From Croceibacterium xixiisoli (GTDB lineage: Bacteria > Pseudomonadota > Alphaproteobacteria > Sphingomonadales > Sphingomonadaceae): a stretch of 64,000 bases of DNA. The stretch is taken from positions 930,001 to 994,000 of the forward strand of contig NZ_WTYJ01000002.1 of NCBI RefSeq assembly GCF_009827305.1. Direction: 5' to 3'. A program made the position numbers and the translations under genes. The notes beneath the pieces were generated by a model. It searched no databases and was not told the DNA's origin. It saw nothing but the letters and a program-made list of their open reading frames with translations. This document shows, in pieces, positions 56,517 to 64,000 of this stretch (the first letter of the stretch is position 1; every line of letters starts with the position of its first letter).

Positions 56517-56687
56517 TTAGCGATTGACCGCGCTGACCACGGCAACAACCAGCAGGAATATCGCCACCCAGCCAAGCGCCATCTTGGCCGTCGTTCCGAA
56601 ACCCAATTGGCGACCACGGAAAGACGTCACCGCCAGGATCAGACATGCCGTGAGGCTGATCAGCGAAACGATCTGGCCGTCGGTCAT
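56517..56687 (-). CDS. small membrane protein (56 aa)
   Basis: A 56-aa protein with two hydrophobic segments (SLISLTACLILAVTSF and ALGWVAIFLLVVAVVSAV) joined by a basic loop. The ATG at 56687 overlaps the stop of the MBL-fold gene (ATGA at 56684-56687), so it is translated with that gene. No family is recognised. The coupling and hydrophobic pattern make it a convincing real gene despite its small size. Confidence 0.72.
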   Translation of the reverse strand: MTDGQIVSLISLTACLILAVTSFRGRQLGFGTTAKMALGWVAIFLLVVAVVSAVNR

Positions 56688-57451
56688 GCGCGCAATACCA
56701 ATCCGTCATAGCCGACTACAACATTGTCCGGCACTTCGCCCGATAAGGTGCGATAATCCATGCTCTTGTCCAGATGGGTCAGCACGATCTTGCCGGCGCG
56801 GCAGCGTTCGCCGAATTCCAGCGCGGTGCCAAGGCATGCATGCGTTGGATGCGGATCGCGCCGCAGGCAATCGCTGACCAGGATATCGACCTTCCAGAAC
56901 AGCGACAGCATGCCATCGGTGATTTCGCTGAAATCCGTTGCATAGCCGATGGACTTGCCATCAGCTTCAAAGCGATATCCGGTGCTGGTGATCGGGCCAT
57001 GCGGCATTTCCGTCCAAGCCACGCCGAAGCCGGCATGCATGCGCAGTGATTCCAGCGCCTGGATTTCGCAAATGCTGGGATAGCCATATTGGCCGGCGAA
57101 GACATAGCTGAACCGTTGCCGCAGGCGCTGCACCGTGTGGGAGGATCCGAAGGCCGGAATGGCGCCGCTGCGGCCGTAGCGCAGCGGCCGCAGATCGTCG
57201 ATGCCGTGGCAGTGATCGGCATGATCATGCGTCCAGAACACCGCATCGACCCGATCGATATTGTTGGCCAGCAACTGCTGCCGCAAATCGGTGGAAGTAT
57301 CGACCAGCAGGCGCGAACCCTGGTCGCTTTCGACGATGATCGACACCCGCGTACGCCGGTTGCGCGGTTCTTCGGGATCGCACTCGCCCCAGTCATTGCC
57401 GATGCGCGGCACCCCGGTGGACGTGCCGGAACCGAGCATGATCAGCTTCAT
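56684..57451 (-). CDS. MBL-fold metal hydrolase (PhnP-like)
   Basis: A 255-aa metallo-beta-lactamase-fold protein with the zinc motif THDHADH at residues 74-80 and the early LGSGTSTGVPRIG. This pattern matches the PhnP/phosphoribosyl cyclic phosphodiesterase group, so cyclic phosphate hydrolysis is possible; phn genes are absent. It sits between tatD and a small membrane protein, with start-stop overlaps on both sides. Confidence 0.88.
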   Translation of the reverse strand: MKLIMLGSGTSTGVPRIGNDWGECDPEEPRNRRTRVSIIVESDQGSRLLVDTSTDLRQQLLANNIDRVDAVFWTHDHADHCHGIDDLRPLRYGRSGAIPAFGSSHTVQRLRQRFSYVFAGQYGYPSICEIQALESLRMHAGFGVAWTEMPHGPITSTGYRFEADGKSIGYATDFSEITDGMLSLFWKVDILVSDCLRRDPHPTHACLGTALEFGERCRAGKIVLTHLDKSMDYRTLSGEVPDNVVVGYDGLVLRA

Positions 57452-58242
57452 GACGGCGCCCCTCTGGTGGCATTCACCTTGCTGAACAGGCTCAGGAAAT
57501 TGCGTGTGGTGATCTGCGCCAGATCTTCCACCGATTGCCCGCGCAGATCCGCCACGAAGCGGGCCGTATCGGCAACGAAGGCCGGTTCACATACCTTGCC
57601 GCGATGCGGAATGGGAGCGAGAAACGGGCTGTCGGTTTCCACCAGCACGCGGTCTTCCGGAATTTCCCTGGCGAATTCCTGCAGTTCGCGGGCATTCTTG
57701 AAGGTGACTATACCGGATAGCGAAATGGTGAGCCCCAAATCCAGCACGGCGCGGCCGAAATCGGCGCTGGCGGTGAAGCAGTGGATCAGCGCCGGGAAAT
57801 CCCCCTGCTCCATCTCGTCGCGCAGGATTTCCAGCGTATCATCTTCTGCGTCGCGCGTATGGATGATCAGCGGCAGACCCGTGGCGCGGCCGACCGCGAT
57901 GTGGGTGCGGAACAGCGCCCGCTGCACCGCGCGATCGGATTTGTCGTAATAATAATCAAGCCCGGTTTCACCGATACCGATCACTCGTGGGTGCGCTGTG
58001 GCGGCCAGCAGCACCGCTTCACCCAGATCGGCATGGCCTTCCGCCTCATGCGGGTGAATGCCGACCGTGGCCCAGACATCGCTTTCGCGCTCTGCCGTGG
58101 CGATGACGGCATCCCATTCGCTCTGTCGGGTGGAGATATTGAGGAAGGTCCCCACCCCGGCCTCCCGCGCGCGCGCCAACACGGCGGGCTGATCCTCTAT
58201 CAGGCCCTTGTAGTTCAGATGGCAGTGGCTATCGATCAGCAT
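57448..58242 (-). CDS. tatD: TatD family 3'-5' DNase/metal hydrolase
   Basis: A 264-aa TatD-like TIM-barrel hydrolase. Metal ligands are visible in DSHCHL (His6, His8), in GETGLDYYYD, IIHTRDAEDD, IHCFTAS and ETDSPFLAP. TatD proteins have 3'-5' exonuclease activity and roles in DNA repair. The ATG at 58242 shares a base with the metG stop (TGATG); the longer frame to 58503 lies within metG. Confidence 0.93.
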   Translation of the reverse strand: MLIDSHCHLNYKGLIEDQPAVLARAREAGVGTFLNISTRQSEWDAVIATAERESDVWATVGIHPHEAEGHADLGEAVLLAATAHPRVIGIGETGLDYYYDKSDRAVQRALFRTHIAVGRATGLPLIIHTRDAEDDTLEILRDEMEQGDFPALIHCFTASADFGRAVLDLGLTISLSGIVTFKNARELQEFAREIPEDRVLVETDSPFLAPIPHRGKVCEPAFVADTARFVADLRGQSVEDLAQITTRNFLSLFSKVNATRGAPS

Positions 58243-59795
58243 CACTGCGCCTGCGCATCCTCTGGCATGTCGAGACGGGGGAACGCCGGCTGCGGATTTT
58301 CCACTGTGATCGTGCCGAGTGCGGGATCGTTGGCCAGGGCGGCATAGTCGCGTGCGTCGGCCGGAATGGACAGCGCATCGAGCAGCTTGGCCGAGGCTGC
58401 CGGAATGACCGGCGAAACGGCAATCGCCAGATCGCGAATGCAACCGCACAACGTAGCCAACACGCGCAGCATGCGTTCCGGGTCGGTCTTGCGCAGGGCC
58501 CACGGTGCCTGTTCATCAACATAGGCATTGCAGGCGAACACGGCCTGCATCCAGCTTTCAAGACCGGCGGCAAAAGCGAGCTTTTCGAAAGCGTCGGGCA
58601 ATTCCACCGCACAGGCGTTGTTGACCTTGTTGCGCAGGGCCTGATCGACATCTTCGATCGGAGCGGTGGCGGTGACAGAACCGCCGCAGTTCTTGGCGAT
58701 GAAGCTCATCACCCGCTGGGCAAGATTGCCGAAGCTGTTGGACAGTTCCGAATTTGACCGATTCACAATGGCTTCGGGCGAATAGCTGCCATCCTGGCCG
58801 AAACTGAATTCGCGCAGCAGGAAATAGCGCAGGCTGTCCACACCAAACTGATCTGCCAATTCGACCGGATCGGTCACATTGCCCAGCGTCTTGGATTCCT
58901 TCTGCCCGCGCTTGAGCAGGAATCCGTGACCGAACACTTCCTTCGGTAGGGCCACGCCTGCGCTCATCAGGAAGGCGGGCCAGTAAACCGCATGGAAACG
59001 GACGATATCCTTGCCGATCAGATGCACATTCGCCGGCCAGAACTTGTCGAACAGTTCGGTGTTATCAGGATAGCCAAGGCCGGTCAGATAATTGGTCAGC
59101 GCGTCGACCCAAACATACATCACATGGTCTTCGGCGCCGGGCACCTTCACGCCCCAGTCGAAACTGGTGCGGCTGACGGACAGATCGCGCAGCCCGCTTT
59201 CGACGAAACGTTCGACTTCATTGCGGCGCCCTTCGGGGCGGATGAAATCGGGATTGTCGCGATAGAGCGCGAGCAGCGGTTCCTGGTATTTCGACAGGCG
59301 GAAGAACCAGCTTTCTTCCACGGTCCATTCGACCGGCGTGCCCTGGGGAGAAAGCTTTTCGCCCCTTCCCCCGTCGACCAGTTCCGCCTCGTCATAATAG
59401 GCTTCGTCGCGGATCGAGTACCAGCCTTCGTAGCGATCAAGATAGAGATCGCCATTGGCCTCCATCGCGCGCCACAGCGCCTGGCTGGCGCGGTGATGAT
59501 CATCTTCGCTGGTCCGGAAGAAACGATCATAGGAAATGTTCAAACGATCGAACAGATCACGGAAATAGCCCGACATTTCATCGGCCAGAGCGCGCGGGGT
59601 CGTGCCCAGATCGCGCGCCTTCTGCGCCATTTTCAACCCATGCTCGTCGGTCCCCGTCTGAAACCGCACCTCGCGCCCGCGCAGGCGCTGGAAGCGCGCA
59701 ACAACGTCGGCAGCGATGGTTTCATAGGCATGGCCGATATGCGGCTTGCCATTGGGGTAGTGGATTGCAGTCGTGATATAAAAAGGATCAGCCAT
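58242..59795 (-). CDS. metG: methionyl-tRNA synthetase
   Basis: A 517-aa class I synthetase of the short type (no C-terminal EMAP domain). The HIGH motif is at residues 19-22; the KMSKS motif is KESKT, an acceptable variant in MetG2-type enzymes. It charges initiator and elongator tRNA-Met. It overlaps the holB stop by 8 bp and the tatD start by one base. Confidence 0.95.
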   Translation of the reverse strand: MADPFYITTAIHYPNGKPHIGHAYETIAADVVARFQRLRGREVRFQTGTDEHGLKMAQKARDLGTTPRALADEMSGYFRDLFDRLNISYDRFFRTSEDDHHRASQALWRAMEANGDLYLDRYEGWYSIRDEAYYDEAELVDGGRGEKLSPQGTPVEWTVEESWFFRLSKYQEPLLALYRDNPDFIRPEGRRNEVERFVESGLRDLSVSRTSFDWGVKVPGAEDHVMYVWVDALTNYLTGLGYPDNTELFDKFWPANVHLIGKDIVRFHAVYWPAFLMSAGVALPKEVFGHGFLLKRGQKESKTLGNVTDPVELADQFGVDSLRYFLLREFSFGQDGSYSPEAIVNRSNSELSNSFGNLAQRVMSFIAKNCGGSVTATAPIEDVDQALRNKVNNACAVELPDAFEKLAFAAGLESWMQAVFACNAYVDEQAPWALRKTDPERMLRVLATLCGCIRDLAIAVSPVIPAASAKLLDALSIPADARDYAALANDPALGTITVENPQPAFPRLDMPEDAQAQ

Positions 59796-60750
59796 GGGCC
59801 GTTTCCCTAGGGGGCGCGAGACTGGCGAGCAAGGTGCCGATTTCCATCACCAGCAATCCGGCATCGAAATTGTAGGTCGGTGCCTGTGCCGCCAGACGAA
59901 CCAGTTCGGCATGGGCATGGGTCAGCGCGGGAATTGCGGCGCGGGGAACATGCGCCATGCGCCCGGCGACCACGGCGCGGGCCAGATCGATCGCCGCGAG
60001 TTGCCGCTTGCGATCCGGGCGGCTGCCCATCGCCTCTGCCAGGGCGCCGCGCAGGGCAAAATCACCATCACCGGCATTGCTGATATGCTCCATCAGCTGG
60101 TGCAGCCGGCCCAGATCCTGATTGACGAAATCGAGCGCCGCGCCCGGCGATCCACCGGCGGCAGCGATAGCGGCCGCGCGCATGTCGGCGTCAGCGCCTG
60201 GCGCCTGCTGCTGCAGAATGGCATCGATTTCAAGATCCGCGACGGCGGGAAATTGCATGACGCGGCAGCGCGATCGGATCGTCGGCAACAGCCGGCCGAT
60301 GCGGTGGGTGACGAGCAGGAAATAACTGCCGGCGGGCGGTTCCTCCAGGCTCTTGAGCAGCGCGTTGGAAGCGCCCTTCTCCAGATCATCCGCCGGATCG
60401 ATGATGATTGCGCGGCGGCTGCCCAGCGTTGGCCGCGTGGTAAGCCTCTGTTGCATCCCGCGAATCTGGTCCACGCTGATGTTGCGCTTCAATTGGTAAG
60501 GCTTGCCCTCATCCCGCTTGCGCTCGTCCTCCGTGCTGGCCGGCAGGGCGGAAAGGATGATGATATCGGGGTGATCACCCGGGGGCTGGGGAATGCCCGC
60601 TTCGGCGACAAGTTCCCGCGCGGCAGCCAGGGCAAAGCTGGCCTTGCCGGTGCCGCGCCGCCCTGCCACGATCCAGCCATGGTGCATGCGCGGGCCCGCC
60701 AGAGCCGCGCGCCACTCACGCCACGCCTCCGCATGACCCACCAGGCTCAC
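59788..60750 (-). CDS. holB: DNA polymerase III subunit delta'
   Basis: A 320-aa clamp-loader subunit. A Walker A-like GRRGTGK near residue 31 and the SRC-type RSRCRVMQFP are present, along with NALLKSLEEPP. It helps load the sliding clamp. The start is a GTG at 60750 that overlaps the tmk stop (GTGA), a classic tmk-holB arrangement. Confidence 0.92.
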   Translation of the reverse strand: MSLVGHAEAWREWRAALAGPRMHHGWIVAGRRGTGKASFALAAARELVAEAGIPQPPGDHPDIIILSALPASTEDERKRDEGKPYQLKRNISVDQIRGMQQRLTTRPTLGSRRAIIIDPADDLEKGASNALLKSLEEPPAGSYFLLVTHRIGRLLPTIRSRCRVMQFPAVADLEIDAILQQQAPGADADMRAAAIAAAGGSPGAALDFVNQDLGRLHQLMEHISNAGDGDFALRGALAEAMGSRPDRKRQLAAIDLARAVVAGRMAHVPRAAIPALTHAHAELVRLAAQAPTYNFDAGLLVMEIGTLLASLAPPRETAHG

Positions 60751-61400
60751 GCGCGAAACGCCAGATGCGCGCGCAGCACCTGCAGGACGCGCTGATGGAT
60801 ATCCTGGGCGGAACCCTCCCCATCCACGGTCACGATCCGGCCCGGCTCCTGATCGGCGAGCCGCGCGAAGGAAGCCGCAACGCCAGCATGATAGGCCGCG
60901 CCGCGCGCGCCGATCCGGTCAGCCTTGTCGCCGTCGCGCTGCGCCAGCCGCGCCGTTGCCGTTTCGGGGGATACGGCGATCAGCAGCGTCAGATCGGGCA
61001 GCAGCCCGCCTGTTCCGAAGCCATGCAAGGCCTGGATATCGCCATCGGCCAGTCCCCCTGCCCCACCCTGATAGGCGCGGTTGGAATCGATGAAGCGATC
61101 GCACACCACCCAGGTGCCGGCGGCCAGCGCCGGGCGAATGGCGCGCGCGACATGATCGGACCGGGCAGCCGCGAACAGCAGTGCCTCCGCCTCCGCATGC
61201 CAACCATCGCCATCATTGCTGAGCAGCAATTGCCGGATCGCTTCCGCGCCTGTGGTGCCGCCCGGCTCGCGCGTCAGCAGCACGTCCAGCCCATCCGCCC
61301 GCAGCGCGTCGGCCAAAAGGCGCGCCTGGGTGGACTTTCCCGCCCCCTCCCCGCCTTCCAGCGTGATGAAACGCCCTGGAATGATCGGCGCGGCCGTCAC
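60747..61400 (-). CDS. tmk: dTMP kinase
   Basis: A 217-aa kinase that makes dTDP from dTMP. The P-loop is GGEGAGKST at residues 16-24, the DRF motif lies in VVCDRFIDSN, and TREPGGT follows in the substrate region. The start is a GTG at 61400 that overlaps the carboxypeptidase stop (GTGA). Confidence 0.95.
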   Translation of the reverse strand: MTAAPIIPGRFITLEGGEGAGKSTQARLLADALRADGLDVLLTREPGGTTGAEAIRQLLLSNDGDGWHAEAEALLFAAARSDHVARAIRPALAAGTWVVCDRFIDSNRAYQGGAGGLADGDIQALHGFGTGGLLPDLTLLIAVSPETATARLAQRDGDKADRIGARGAAYHAGVAASFARLADQEPGRIVTVDGEGSAQDIHQRVLQVLRAHLAFRA

Positions 61401-62644
61401 GAGAACAGGCCTGTCACGCCATTGCGGAACCGTTGCCAGGCATTGGCGCGTGCAACCTCCTCGCTGGCCACCAGCGGAACATCATGCGGCAATTGCCCGG
61501 GGATCTCGACACGCAGCACGGCGACCTTCTGCCCCTTGGCAATCGGCGCCTCGATCGGGCCGCGATAACGCACCGAAAGCTTGAGCTGATCCGAATTGCC
61601 CCCCGGCAGGCTGGCGAGAACCTCGCTCTCGGTCCGCAGAGCCACGCTCGTCTTCGCGCCGCTCTGCACCCGGGCCATGCCCACCGGCATATCGGCCTGC
61701 AGGATCACGCGCGGCTGGAAGGCATCGAAGCCCCAGCTCAGCAGCGCGCGGGCGGACTGATCGCGCATGCGTGCGGTCGGCGCGCCAGCCAGCACCATGA
61801 TCAGCCGGCGACCATTTCGCTCACCCGACCCGACGAAATTGTACCCCGCCTGGCGGGTATAGCCGGTCTTGATCCCATCCGCCCCAGGAACCACGCCGGT
61901 AACCGGATCATGGTTGACCTGGGTGATATCGCGATAGCGCATGCCGGGGTGGCCGAAATACTGGCGATAAAGCTCGGGGTAACGCGCGGTCATCGCTTCG
62001 GCCAGCCGCGCCAGATCGCGCGCGCTGGTGAAGGTCCGCCCTTCGTCGGGCCAGCCATTGGGAGTGCCGAAATGCGTATCCCGCATACCCAATTGGGCGG
62101 CATTGGCGTTCATCATCGCCAGCCAGCCATCCAGCGATCCGGCAGCCATGGTGCCCAGCACCACGCTGGCGTCGTTGGCAGAAACCGTGGTGATGCCCAT
62201 CAGCAGCTGTTCCACGGACACGGTTTCGCCCGCGCGCAGGAACATGTTGGATCCTTCCCCATACCATTTGTCGGCAATGTCCTTGCTGATGGTCACGGGC
62301 GTATCGGGGGACAGCTTGCCATCGGCAATCAGGCCAAACGCGCTGTAGGCGGTCATCACCTTGGTCACCGACGCCGGTACGAAGCGCCGCTCGGGATCGC
62401 GCGAATAGAGCGTCTGGCCGCTGGCAAGATCAATCAGCAGGGCGACCGGAATGGCCGGATCGACCGGAGCCGCGCCTGCATTTTCCGTCATGGGGAGCAG
62501 CGGCGGGGAAACCGCCGCCGACGTTTCAGCAGATTTCGGCGCCACTTCCGGAGCAGCTTTTTCCGCCGCCGCCAACAGGGATATGGCCGGGGCTGCGACC
62601 AGTGCGGCCGTCAGCCCCGACAGAATGATAATCGACTTGTTCAC
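61397..62644 (-). CDS. D-alanyl-D-alanine carboxypeptidase (peptidase S11)
   Basis: A 415-aa penicillin-binding protein of the PBP5 type, with a signal sequence and the active-site motifs SVTK (residues 92-95), SAN (155-157) and KTG (259-261), then a PBP5-like C-terminal domain. It trims the terminal D-Ala of peptidoglycan pentapeptides. The start is a GTG at 62644 with GGAG upstream. It lies in an operon with the SPOR protein upstream and tmk downstream. Confidence 0.92.
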   Translation of the reverse strand: MNKSIIILSGLTAALVAAPAISLLAAAEKAAPEVAPKSAETSAAVSPPLLPMTENAGAAPVDPAIPVALLIDLASGQTLYSRDPERRFVPASVTKVMTAYSAFGLIADGKLSPDTPVTISKDIADKWYGEGSNMFLRAGETVSVEQLLMGITTVSANDASVVLGTMAAGSLDGWLAMMNANAAQLGMRDTHFGTPNGWPDEGRTFTSARDLARLAEAMTARYPELYRQYFGHPGMRYRDITQVNHDPVTGVVPGADGIKTGYTRQAGYNFVGSGERNGRRLIMVLAGAPTARMRDQSARALLSWGFDAFQPRVILQADMPVGMARVQSGAKTSVALRTESEVLASLPGGNSDQLKLSVRYRGPIEAPIAKGQKVAVLRVEIPGQLPHDVPLVASEEVARANAWQRFRNGVTGLFS

Positions 62645-62682
62645 ATCGGCTCCGGCCGCCGCGACGGCACAGGCCGGCGGGG

Positions 62683-64000
62683 TCAGCTGTTGGTAAAGAT
62701 TCGCGCTTCCCTATAACCCGCTGCCTGAACCTTGGCGAGCGAGGCCTCTGCCGCCGCGCGGGTCGGGAACGGTCCGGTGCGCACGCGGAAGACATTGCCG
62801 GACTGCACCACGGTGCCGCCGATCACCCGCGCCACCCGCTCCGCCCGGGTGGAAGAGCTGAAGGCGGCAGCCTGCACCACGAAGCCATCGCCTGCCTGGG
62901 CTGCAGGGCGCGAAGGAGGTGCCGGAGCCGGAGCGGGTGTCCGTGCTGGGGCCGGAGTTGGCGCAGGCGCAGCAGCCACCGGCGGTCGTGCAGCCGGTGC
63001 CGCCGCCACAGGGGCAAACGCCTTATCGAAATCATCAGCCGCTCTCGCCGGAGCAGGCGTCGGTGTCGAAGAGGGAGCCGGCGCGCGAGCCGGTGGAGGG
63101 GTTGGGCGAGGTGCCGGATCGGACTGAACCGCCAGCGGCGGCAGCGACGGTGCCGCTGCAGGCGCAGGGGACGGTGCGGGCGCGGGCGTCGGCGCGGCCG
63201 CAGGCGGTGCCACCGTGGACGGGGCAACATCGGCCCGCGCAAGGGCGGCCGGTGTCTGCACCGGTCGAACAGACGCGACCGGTGGAGCAGAAGGAGCCGA
63301 TACCGTCGAAGAGGCGGCAGGTGGGCGCGCCGCCGCAGGAAGGCCGACGGGCGGGCGCGTTGCGGGGCGGGTTTCATCGGCGCCATCCTGCACCAGCGCC
63401 TGCAGCGGGGCCGAACCCCGCGCCGGTAGTTTCCGCTTCAGCACCTCCACCAGAGACATCGGCGTATCCATGCGCGGCGGCACAGACTGACCGGCGCGCA
63501 GCACTGCGCGCTGTTCTTCCGGCGGAACCACGCGACGGACACGAACCGGCGTGCCCGGTGTCGCGCCCAGCTGGCTCAATGCCCCGGCGGACAGGGCGAC
63601 CAGATGATCGCTCGCCATCGGGCCCCGCCGTTCCATTCGCACCAGAATGGTACGCCCGGTGGCAAGCGAGGTTACCTCGACATAGCTGGGCAGCGGCAGG
63701 GTGTGGTGGGAGCCGGAAATACCATCGCCCCCCTCGGCATCGGCTGTGACATAGCCGACCTCATCATAATTGAGCCGGTCTTCCGGGGTGTAGGTGGTGG
63801 ACCCCACAGTATAGGGCGGCCCCACGACCATGGGATAATCGGCCTGCGGGCCATTGGCCGCCGGCACGGGCCGCCCCTCGGCCTCGCGCGCCCGAGCCGG
63901 CGCGATTGCGCTCAGCAACAGGACAGCCGCCAGCGGAACAGCCAGCGCGAATGCGGATACGCCTGCATTCAGGCGGCGCGAATCATCAACGTGTAATTTC
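62683..64000 (-). CDS. RlpA-like protein with SPOR domain (5' end beyond the window)
   Basis: A protein of more than 430 aa whose start lies beyond the window: the frame is open to the last base and the visible N-terminal segment is a signal peptide (AFALAVPLAAVLLLSAIAPARA). Then come an RlpA-like double-psi barrel domain (HHTLPLPSYVEVTSLATGRTILVRMERRGP), a long Ala/Pro linker of low complexity (about 160 residues) and a C-terminal SPOR domain (FVVQAAAFSSSTRAERVARVIGG). SPOR domains bind denuded septal peptidoglycan. The catalytic DRGP of RlpA is changed to RRGP, so lytic activity is doubtful. Confidence 0.88.
   Translation of the reverse strand, partial: KLHVDDSRRLNAGVSAFALAVPLAAVLLLSAIAPARAREAEGRPVPAANGPQADYPMVVGPPYTVGSTTYTPEDRLNYDEVGYVTADAEGGDGISGSHHTLPLPSYVEVTSLATGRTILVRMERRGPMASDHLVALSAGALSQLGATPGTPVRVRRVVPPEEQRAVLRAGQSVPPRMDTPMSLVEVLKRKLPARGSAPLQALVQDGADETRPATRPPVGLPAAARPPAASSTVSAPSAPPVASVRPVQTPAALARADVAPSTVAPPAAAPTPAPAPSPAPAAAPSLPPLAVQSDPAPRPTPPPARAPAPSSTPTPAPARAADDFDKAFAPVAAAPAARPPVAAAPAPTPAPARTPAPAPAPPSRPAAQAGDGFVVQAAAFSSSTRAERVARVIGGTVVQSGNVFRVRTGPFPTRAAAEASLAKVQAAGYREARIFTNS

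Noticed and set aside
62900-63260. Tandem repeat in the Ala/Pro-rich linker
   Set aside because: It is irregular low-complexity coding sequence of a linker without a fixed repeat unit.

Overview
The window looks like chromosomal DNA from a GC-rich alphaproteobacterium, most likely order Sphingomonadales (Erythrobacteraceae or Sphingomonadaceae). The evidence is the gene content and order: glyQ-glyS-ppdK; hemW-rdgB-rph divergent from hrcA-grpE; an LpoA-like lipoprotein divergent from rsmI-yraN-gshB; a PhaR regulator; a DOMON-like protein next to a NamZ-type muramidase; and DUF6152, DUF6644 and 'vgr-related' genes that I know mainly from sphingomonads. I found no rRNA, tRNA, insertion sequence, integrase island or CRISPR array. 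Almost all sequence is coding, on both strands, in short operons with many ATGA, GTGA or TGATG overlaps.

Layout. 1-2243: 5' part of rplY and two tandem TraB/GumN-type lipoproteins (minus). 2403-8202: glyQ, glyS, ppdK (plus). 8259-10563: a methyltransferase divergent from comF, a likely structured minus-strand RNA, then hisI. 10589-12355: an acyl-CoA dehydrogenase. 12387-16738: a four-gene minus operon (MFS exporter, cysteine synthase, dienelactone hydrolase-like enzyme, covalent-FAD oxidase). 16848-18510: a PilZ protein and tyrS. 18559-21822: DOMON-like protein, NamZ-like hydrolase, methyltransferase, small secreted protein. 21826-25959: DUF817 membrane protein, class A-like serine hydrolase, parE. 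26039-30099: LpoA-like lipoprotein, rsmI, yraN, gshB, DedA protein. 30112-37476: DUF1801 protein, xerC, hemW, CAP protein, rdgB, rph, hrcA, grpE, glycine-zipper lipoprotein, HExxH protein, copper chaperone. 37540-43636: dnaK with an RpoH-type promoter, dnaJ, low-molecular-weight phosphatase, radA, cvpA, IscU-like protein. 43828-50511: alr, phaR, proS, two small envelope proteins, rnr. 50532-54625: a UspA protein divergent from the pyruvate dehydrogenase E2/E3 cluster. 54626-56687: a regulatory-looking stretch with a 45-codon ORF, a DUF3060 protein, a minus-strand terminator with no obvious gene in front of it, a YcxB-like protein and a 56-aa membrane protein. 56684-64000: a tightly coupled minus run of MBL hydrolase, tatD, metG, holB, tmk, D-alanyl-D-alanine carboxypeptidase and a SPOR protein cut by the window edge.

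Functionally the window joins translation and aminoacylation (glyQS, tyrS, proS, metG, rsmI, rplY), proteostasis (hrcA, grpE, dnaK, dnaJ), RNA turnover (rph, rnr), DNA replication and repair (parE, xerC, radA, holB, tmk), central carbon metabolism (ppdK, pdhC, lpdA), redox and thiol metabolism (gshB, cysK, lpdA) and the cell envelope (alr, carboxypeptidase, SPOR protein, NamZ, LpoA-like). I see no mobile or defence island. The least explained signals are non-coding: a predicted folded RNA between comF and hisI, Shine-Dalgarno-masking hairpins ahead of the glycine-zipper lipoprotein and the UspA gene, a strong hairpin in the proS leader, and a possible miniature gene after lpdA.
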